From: Synergistaceae bacterium
GTDB taxonomy: Bacteria > Synergistota > Synergistia > Synergistales > Synergistaceae
Length of the DNA stretch: 10,963 nucleotides
Direction of reading: 5' to 3'
Assembly: GCA_012728505.1 (NCBI GenBank)
Contig: JAAYEY010000267.1
Coordinates: forward strand, 1 to 10,963
Shown: piece after piece, positions 6,490 through 10,963 of the stretch
Layout of the letters: every line of letters begins with the position of its first letter
How positions within the stretch are numbered: position 1 is the stretch's first letter
Program-made: the position numbers and the translations under genes
Notes under the pieces: generated by a model
Told to the model about the DNA's origin: nothing
Seen by the model: only the letters and a program-made list of their open reading frames with translations
Databases searched by the model: none

Positions 6490-7509
6490 ATGAAAAGCAA
6501 GATAATTAATTCTTCCCTGGTTCTAGCATTTGCCTTCGCAATCGCAGGTTTATTCTGCATGATGGCTCCATCAGTATCAGATGCAGCAGTAGCGGCACGC
6601 ACCATAAAGCTTGCTCATGTTCTTCCCCCCGACAGCAACTTTGACGTTGGCGCCCAGAAATTTAAGGAACTTGTAGATAAGGCCAGCAAAGGTAAAATTA
6701 AAGTTGAGATTTTTGCCGGTGACATGACAACAGACGAAGTCGAAGCGGCCGAAATGGTTCGCTCCGGCAACTTGGATATGGCGTGGACATCTACAGGAAG
6801 TCTTTCAGCTTTTGTTAAGGACCTTATGCTGCTTGACATGCCATTTCTTTTCCGCGATACAAACCATGTAAACAAAGTTCTGATGGGACCTGTGGGAGAT
6901 AAAATGCTTAAGCAGTTCGATTCTTCACACATCAAAGCTCTTGCCTTTTCAGAAGACGGATGGCGTGAAATTACAAATAATAAGCGCGCAATCAAAACTC
7001 TTGCAGACCTCAAAGGAATCAAACTGCGTATTATGATGAATGACATGAACGCAGACATGTATAAGGCTCTTGGTGCTGTCCCAACTCCTATCCCTTCAGG
7101 CGAAATCTATAGCAGTATCCAGACAGGCCTTGTGCACGGACAGGATAACGGAGTATATGTTGCAAACAGCGTTGGATACCTTGCTATACAGCCATACGTA
7201 TGCATGATCCAGCATTTTTATTCTTCAGGAGTTGTTCTTGCAAGCGAGAAGCTTTGGAACGGCCTTAACGCTGAGGAACGCAAAATTGTAAAGGATGCCG
7301 CAGTTGAAGCAGGTAAGTACCAGAGAGAGTGGTTCTGGGATACAGAGATGAGTTTGACCAAGAAACTTGAAAAAGAAAAGAAAATCACGGTTACAACTCC
7401 AAAGGATCGCGCTGCATGGGTGAAAGCAGTTCAGCCTGTGTACGCTTCTTACTTTAAGAAGTATCCTCACTGGAAGCCAATCGTAGATCAAATTAACAAA
7501 ACAAAGTAG
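6490..7509 (+). CDS. dctP: TRAP transporter solute-binding protein, DctP family
   Basis: This is a 339-residue extracytoplasmic binding protein that captures the substrate and delivers it to the DctQM membrane unit. A signal peptide is clear: basic MKSK, hydrophobic core about residues 8-26, and a probable cut near SDA-AVA (30-35). The mature part starts with the typical IKLAHVLPPDSNFDVGAQKF. GWREITNNKRAIKTLADLKG and IKLRIMMNDM follow. Arg180 is at the place of the conserved arginine that pairs with the substrate carboxylate. Next come LGAVPTPIPSGEIYSSIQTG and HGQDN. A strong AAAGGAG site precedes the ATG. DctP proteins bind carboxylates. Here the flanking racemases suggest an amino acid such as proline or hydroxyproline, though this is inference. 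The 111 bases before it hold an orphan ribosome-site-like sequence but no clear promoter, so it is probably transcribed with the racemase. Confidence 0.93.
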   Translation: MKSKIINSSLVLAFAFAIAGLFCMMAPSVSDAAVAARTIKLAHVLPPDSNFDVGAQKFKELVDKASKGKIKVEIFAGDMTTDEVEAAEMVRSGNLDMAWTSTGSLSAFVKDLMLLDMPFLFRDTNHVNKVLMGPVGDKMLKQFDSSHIKALAFSEDGWREITNNKRAIKTLADLKGIKLRIMMNDMNADMYKALGAVPTPIPSGEIYSSIQTGLVHGQDNGVYVANSVGYLAIQPYVCMIQHFYSSGVVLASEKLWNGLNAEERKIVKDAAVEAGKYQREWFWDTEMSLTKKLEKEKKITVTTPKDRAAWVKAVQPVYASYFKKYPHWKPIVDQINKTK

Positions 7510-7528
7510 TTGTAAATCAGCTAGTTTC

Positions 7529-7558
7529 CGGACGGTTCTGCGTACGTGGAACCGTCCG
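7529..7558 (+). other. Strong hairpin between dctP and dctQ
   Basis: CGGACGGTTC pairs perfectly with GAACCGTCCG (10 bp), around a 10-base loop that contains the self-complementary CGTACG. No T-run follows (CGATTTATCCC), so it is not a typical full terminator. Placed between the binding-protein gene and the membrane-subunit genes, it probably protects the upstream mRNA end or partly stops transcription, giving more DctP than DctQM. That pattern is known for binding-protein transporters. The role here is inferred. Confidence 0.6.
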
Positions 7559-7606
7559 CGATTTATCCCTAACATAAGATCTTTGACCGAAAGGCTGTGT
7601 TGCAAC

Positions 7607-8143
7607 ATGGAACTTATCATCAAAAAATTACAGAATATTGAAGACAAACTTGACGGACTTGCCTCCATCTTTGCTATTGTGACATTTGCTACAATGTCAG
7701 TCTTAGTGTGTATGCAGGTCATATCAAGGTTTTTCTTCTCTTATTCTTTCCAATGGGCGGAAGAAATGGGCAGATATCTGTTCATTTGGAGCACATTGCT
7801 TGCAGCTGCCTGTGCTGTTCACAGCCATTTGAACATCGGAGTCGATATACTTGTCAACAACCTCAGAGGTAAGGCTCAGTATGCAGTTAAATTGGTGGCT
7901 CAGATCTTTTTCATTTTGGCTGTATATATACTTACTGTTTATGGTGCTCAGCAAGCGATAGATGTTTTTAATGCAGGACAGACGGCGACTTCGTTCCCCG
8001 TGTCAGCAGGACTTCTGTATTTGTCGGTACCTGTGAGCGGCGGTCTGATGCTCTTCTACACTATTGTACAGCTGTTAGAGCTTCTTTTCCATGGTGAATT
8101 CAGAGAAAATAAAATTCGTGATTTTTTTAGGGGGGCCGCGTAA
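7607..8143 (+). CDS. dctQ: TRAP transporter small membrane subunit, DctQ family
   Basis: This 178-residue protein has four predicted membrane helices (about 19-41, 55-70, 92-113 and 136-160). Family landmarks are the SFQWAEEMGRYLFIW segment after helix 1 and HSHLNIGVDIL after helix 2. It pairs with DctM to form the membrane part of the Na+-driven transporter. ATG 7607 is chosen as the first ATG in frame. Its ribosome site is weak, with AAAGG 12 bases away, and an in-frame TTG 24 bases upstream cannot be excluded. Weak initiation and the hairpin upstream both suggest lower output than DctP. Its stop TAA touches the dctM ATG. Confidence 0.9.
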   Translation: MELIIKKLQNIEDKLDGLASIFAIVTFATMSVLVCMQVISRFFFSYSFQWAEEMGRYLFIWSTLLAAACAVHSHLNIGVDILVNNLRGKAQYAVKLVAQIFFILAVYILTVYGAQQAIDVFNAGQTATSFPVSAGLLYLSVPVSGGLMLFYTIVQLLELLFHGEFRENKIRDFFRGAA

Positions 8144-9421
8144 ATGAGCTGGATTTTGTTTGTCACATTTTTCCCTCTGCTTTTTTTAGGCGTTCCGATA
8201 TCTTTTGTTTTGATCCTCTCTACGATAGCATATATTTTAGCTATGGGCGGTGATGTCTCTTGGCTTCTGGTACCATCGCGAGTGGTTCGTGGAATGGACT
8301 CATTTCTTTTGATGTGCCTTCCCTTTTTTGTCCTCGCTGGCAACCTCATGAACAATGGAGGCATAACTGAGAGGCTGATAAAGCTTGCCCAGGCATTTGT
8401 AGGTCATATAAGAGGTGGACTCGCAATGGTGAATGTAATGGTCTGCGCATTTTTTGGAGCAGTCTCAGGGTCTGCTGTTGCAGCCACATCAGCCGTTGGG
8501 TCTGTCATGATACCTTCAATGAAAAAGGAAGGTTATCCGGCTGATTTCAGTGCAGGTCTCACGGCTGTTGCATCAACAATGGCGCCTGTAATTCCTCCTA
8601 GTCTTGCGTTTGTACTTTATGGTGCGGTAAGCCGTGTTCCCATTGGAGATCTTTTTGTAGCAGGAATTTTACCGGGAATATTGATGGCTTTTGCATTAAT
8701 GTCAGTTGTTTATGTATACGCAAAACGTGATAATTATCCGCGTCTGGCGCGGGTCTCTTGGAAAGGTCGGCTCGCTGCAGTAAAAGAATCGATACTCTGT
8801 CTGATACTGCCGGTTTTCATACTAGGAGGAATTACTTCTGGTATTTTCACACCGACTGAGGCCGCTGCTATGGCCGCGTTATATGCTTTTGTTCTCTCTA
8901 TGTTCATCTACAAGACAATTTCGTGGAAACAATTGCCGAAGATATTTTTAGAAAGTGCTATTGATAGCGGGTCTGTTATGTTGTTGGTTGGTACTTGTTA
9001 TGCTTTTGGGTGGGTACTTACCAACGAAAGAGTCGCTTTAAGGTTGACTGAAGCGCTTCTTGCCATGGATGTTACTCTATGGATGAAGCTGGCGTTAATA
9101 AATTTTGCACTTCTTATTGTTGGCATGTTTATGGACAGTGCACCGGCCATAATGCTTGTAGGACCCATACTTGCTCCTGCTCTAAGTAAGATGGGGGTAG
9201 ACCCTATCGTGGCTGGAATGATAGTCTGTATCAACCTAACAATAGGGCTTGCAACTCCTCCTGTTGGTGTCTGTTTGTTCTCAGCAACTAATATATCGAA
9301 AGTACCGTTTGAGAAAGTTTCGAAAGCTGCTCTTCCATTTTTAGCAGCAATGTTAGGTGTGTTAGTGATAGTTACTTATGTTCCATGGGTATCTCTGGTC
9401 CTGGTAAATTTGATTCGCTAA
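8144..9421 (+). CDS. dctM: TRAP transporter large membrane subunit, DctM family
   Basis: This is a 425-residue polytopic permease with about 11-12 hydrophobic segments, the usual DctM length. Visible family motifs are LPFFVLAGNLMNNGGITERLI, FFGAVSGSAVAATSAVGS followed by MIPSMKKEGYPADFSAGLTA, APVIPPSLAFVLYG, SGIFTPTEAAAMAALYA and, near the C-terminus, LTIGLATPPVGVCLF. The two halves carry the repeated elevator-type transport hairpins. The ATG abuts the dctQ stop and has an AGGGGGG ribosome site inside the end of dctQ, so the two subunits are translationally coupled. It is last in the operon, and a terminator follows about 50 bases after the stop. Substrate cannot be deduced from this subunit. 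Confidence 0.95.
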   Translation: MSWILFVTFFPLLFLGVPISFVLILSTIAYILAMGGDVSWLLVPSRVVRGMDSFLLMCLPFFVLAGNLMNNGGITERLIKLAQAFVGHIRGGLAMVNVMVCAFFGAVSGSAVAATSAVGSVMIPSMKKEGYPADFSAGLTAVASTMAPVIPPSLAFVLYGAVSRVPIGDLFVAGILPGILMAFALMSVVYVYAKRDNYPRLARVSWKGRLAAVKESILCLILPVFILGGITSGIFTPTEAAAMAALYAFVLSMFIYKTISWKQLPKIFLESAIDSGSVMLLVGTCYAFGWVLTNERVALRLTEALLAMDVTLWMKLALINFALLIVGMFMDSAPAIMLVGPILAPALSKMGVDPIVAGMIVCINLTIGLATPPVGVCLFSATNISKVPFEKVSKAALPFLAAMLGVLVIVTYVPWVSLVLVNLIR

Positions 9422-9469
9422 AAAGCCTATAAGTAATAAAAAGCACATATGAAATTCAGAGTAAAATAT

Positions 9470-9513
9470 AACCTCCCAAACCTGTATTCACTATTAGGGG
9501 CGGGAGGTTTTTT
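9470..9513 (+). terminator. Rho-independent terminator after dctM
   Basis: AACCTCCC (9470-9477) pairs with GGGAGGTT (9502-9509), with an inner CCT/AGG extension, followed by a run of T up to 9513. It closes the racemase-dctPQM transcription unit, so the downstream racemase-like gene needs its own promoter or readthrough. Confidence 0.75.
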
Positions 9514-9552
9514 CCATTAATGTTGATAAAAAATAAGGAGATATTTCAAACC

Positions 9553-9656
9553 ATGCTTATCCTTAATTCCAATGAGATAAGAAGGCCTTTATAATCGAAG
9601 ATGTAATAAAGTCTAGCGCAGCGGTTTTTGTTATACAAAGCAAAGGAGGATGTTGA
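9553..9656 (+). pseudogene. N-terminal remnant of an ornithine cyclodeaminase/mu-crystallin-family gene
   Basis: ATG 9553 reads MLILNSNEIRR and then meets a stop after two more codons. If one base is restored after codon 11 (CC at 9586-9587 where a full codon is expected), the frame continues FIIEDVIKSSAAVFVIQSK-GGC to TGA 9654-9656. The joined sequence matches the first 35 or so residues of the ornithine cyclodeaminase/mu-crystallin family, where an ILxxxEIRRA start leads into a helix of the form xxDVIxxxxxAFxxxSxGG. Family proteins are about 320-340 residues, so nearly all of this gene is gone. An AAGGAG site lies 12 bases before the ATG. Family members include ornithine cyclodeaminase (ornithine to proline) and delta-1-pyrroline-2-carboxylate reductases of hydroxyproline breakdown, both fitting the cluster. 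Its last codons AGC AAA GGA GGA now serve as the ribosome site of the next gene. I made the match from memory of the family pattern. Confidence 0.6.
9590..9595 (+). promoter_or_regulatory. Possible -10 box for the second racemase-like gene
   Basis: A consensus TATAAT lies inside the gene remnant, at its frameshift, and 63 bases before the next start codon. The sequence at the -35 position (TTCCAA, 17-base spacer) is poor. A promoter is expected here because a terminator stands upstream, but this match alone is weak. Confidence 0.25.
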
Positions 9657-9657
9657 A

Positions 9658-10668
9658 ATGCGTAACATACAGTCATTATTTGTAGTCGATGCTCATACCA
9701 CTGGTACTCCGATAAGAGTCATCACATCAGGAATTCCCCCCCTAAAAGGCGATACTATAGAAGATAGAATGGAATACATGAAGACCAATTATGATTGGTT
9801 AAGGACATGCTCTATGCAACAGCCAAGGGGTTTTCTTTCTTTGGTAGGGGCAGTGTTGACCGAGCCTTGTTCTTCTGATGCCGATTATGGCCTCTTTTAC
9901 ATTGATGCGCTAGGATACCAGCCTATGTGTGGCGCCGGAACTTTATCTGTCGCAAAAGTGCTTGTTGAGACAGGCATGATAAATCGCGTCGAACCGGAAA
10001 CGATAATTAGACTTGAAACACCAAGCGGAATTGTTACAGTTTTTGTCGAAATTGAAAACGGAGAAATTAAATGCATTTCACTTGAAAATGTCCCCGCTTT
10101 TTTATATCGTAGGAATCTGGAAATTAAAGTTCTCGATATTGGAGATATCAAGGTTGATATAGGATTTGGAGGAAATTTCTTTACGATCGTAGACATCGAT
10201 GCAATAAATATGGACATTTCTAAGAACAAAATGGATGAGCTACGCAAGTTAAGTAAGGTTATTCTTGCTTCTGCCAATGACGTTGTCAAAGTACAACATC
10301 CTATTAATAAATCTATAAATTATATGGATCAATTGCTTTTCGTGAAGAATAAACCGGACGAAAACGGCGAATATTTATGTCAGTGTATTTTTGGAGACGC
10401 ACAGGCAGACATATCTCCCTGTGGGACCGGAACGTCCACAAGACTTGCCCAGCGCTACTTCAGAGGACTAATTGGCATAGACGGGACGTTTTCGCAGAAA
10501 AGTATATATGGAGGAGTATTTAAAGCTTCAATTGTGCGTGAGGTTGATTTGAACGGCACAAAAGCAATTGTTCCTCGCGTGTCGTGCAGTGATGTACATA
10601 TTACTGGGTTTAATCATCTTATTGTGGAAGAAGATGATAAACTTAAAAATGGTTTTGTAACTTGGTAG
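9658..10668 (+). CDS. Divergent proline racemase-family protein
   Basis: This 336-residue member of the proline racemase superfamily aligns end to end with the racemase at 5365-6378. Both catalytic cysteines are kept: Cys91 in PMCGAGTLS and Cys255 in DISPCGTGTST. Two normally conserved positions differ. The MCGHG histidine is Ala93, and PRGHxDMFG has become PRGFLSLVG, so a second histidine is lost. The DRSPCG arginine is also Ile252. The two cysteines argue for a racemase or epimerase rather than a trans-3-hydroxyproline dehydratase, which lacks one. The changed pocket suggests another substrate. ATG 9658 is chosen because AAAGGAGG lies just ahead. A TTG ten codons upstream is in frame but lies inside the gene remnant. 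It is followed 14 bases later by a serine dehydratase-type gene. Exact activity is unknown. Confidence 0.82.
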   Translation: MRNIQSLFVVDAHTTGTPIRVITSGIPPLKGDTIEDRMEYMKTNYDWLRTCSMQQPRGFLSLVGAVLTEPCSSDADYGLFYIDALGYQPMCGAGTLSVAKVLVETGMINRVEPETIIRLETPSGIVTVFVEIENGEIKCISLENVPAFLYRRNLEIKVLDIGDIKVDIGFGGNFFTIVDIDAINMDISKNKMDELRKLSKVILASANDVVKVQHPINKSINYMDQLLFVKNKPDENGEYLCQCIFGDAQADISPCGTGTSTRLAQRYFRGLIGIDGTFSQKSIYGGVFKASIVREVDLNGTKAIVPRVSCSDVHITGFNHLIVEEDDKLKNGFVTW

Positions 10669-10682
10669 AAAGGAAGGATGTT

Positions 10683-10963
10683 ATGAATAAGCTCCCATCT
10701 AGTATATTTAATGATGTAATTGGACCGATTATGAGAGGGCCATCCAGTTCGCATGTAGCTGGGGCATCAAGAATCGCTGCTATTGTTAGGCAATCGCTTA
10801 ATAATGATGTCAAAAAAGTTATCGTTGATTTTGATGTAAATGGTTCACTTGCCTCGTCGCACGATGGACATGGTACAGATATGGGCTTTGTCAGCGGAAT
10901 ACTCGGTCTACCTGTTACTGACCCGAATGTCGCGAATTATGTTGACCTGGCTGCCAAAGCCGG
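10683..10963 (+). CDS. L-serine dehydratase beta-type protein, N-terminal part (runs off window)
   Basis: The first 93 residues are visible. They show the iron-sulfur L-serine dehydratase beta-domain start: SIFNDVIGPIMRGPSSSHVAG (7-27; the family usually has GPSSSHTAG), then VIVDFDVNGSLASSHDGHGTD (about 46-66), where typical enzymes have GSFAxTYxGHGTD. Such enzymes use a [4Fe-4S] cluster to deaminate L-serine to pyruvate and ammonia. In many anaerobes the beta and alpha parts are separate genes, so an alpha gene may follow. An AAAGGAAGG ribosome site precedes the ATG, and the gene starts 14 bases after the racemase-like stop, so they form one operon. The HVAG and ASSH changes and the racemase partner make a non-serine substrate possible (inference). 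The cluster-binding cysteines belong to the alpha domain and are not in the window. Confidence 0.75.
   Translation, partial: MNKLPSSIFNDVIGPIMRGPSSSHVAGASRIAAIVRQSLNNDVKKVIVDFDVNGSLASSHDGHGTDMGFVSGILGLPVTDPNVANYVDLAAKA

Noticed and set aside
6615..7058. 147-codon minus-strand ORF inside dctP
   Set aside because: It is a shadow of the strongly supported dctP frame.
9553..9594. 13-codon regulatory leader peptide (MLILNSNEIRRPL)
   Set aside because: The same DNA plus one base reads as a contiguous N-terminus of the ornithine cyclodeaminase family for about 35 codons, so a gene remnant explains more. A leader peptide is not fully excluded.
1..10963. CRISPR array, tRNA/rRNA genes, transposon ends
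   Set aside because: No regularly spaced repeats, cloverleaf-like sequences, rRNA motifs or transposase frames were seen. The evidence of rearrangement is limited to the remnant at 9553-9656.

Overview
The window looks like a chromosomal segment of an anaerobic, amino-acid-fermenting bacterium. The evidence is a phosphotransbutyrylase/butyrate kinase pair, two proline racemase-family genes beside a TRAP transporter, the start of an iron-sulfur serine dehydratase-type gene, and a probable small selenoprotein. Moderate-to-low GC, strong AGGAGG-type ribosome sites and frequent AGA/AGG/ATA codons fit Synergistota or Clostridia. I lean to Synergistota because of the TRAP and amino-acid gene mix, but the sequence alone does not settle it.

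Left block (1-2761, minus strand). Reading right to left: ptb (phosphate butyryltransferase), buk (butyrate kinase), a 49-codon ORF with an in-frame TGA, and a six-helix HdeD/DUF308 membrane protein cut by the window edge. ptb and buk are 2 bases apart and make butyrate plus ATP from butyryl-CoA. The 49-codon ORF has a good ribosome site, a CxxU motif at the TGA, a hairpin at the spacing expected of a bacterial SECIS, and a stop codon that touches the hdeD start codon. It is the most interesting item here.

Middle block (2762-5364). A MATE-family multidrug exporter runs on the plus strand, divergent from ptb, with small palindromes in the shared promoter region. A FadR-type GntR regulator lies on the minus strand and is divergent from the first racemase. 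The intergenic region between them holds a good sigma-70 promoter for the racemase, with a perfect 6+4+6 inverted repeat across its -10 box. This suggests local regulation by the GntR protein.

Right block (5365-10963, plus strand). A canonical proline racemase/hydroxyproline epimerase is followed by dctP, dctQ and dctM of a TRAP transporter, with a strong hairpin between dctP and dctQ and a terminator after dctM. Then comes a frameshifted, truncated N-terminal remnant of an ornithine cyclodeaminase/mu-crystallin-family gene. It runs directly into a second, divergent racemase-family gene whose active-site neighbourhood is altered, followed by the 5' end of a serine dehydratase beta-type gene. 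The block probably handles uptake and stereochemical conversion of proline, hydroxyproline or a related amino acid. The remnant suggests that a reductase or cyclodeaminase step was once encoded in the same cluster.

No tRNA, rRNA, CRISPR array or insertion sequence was recognised.
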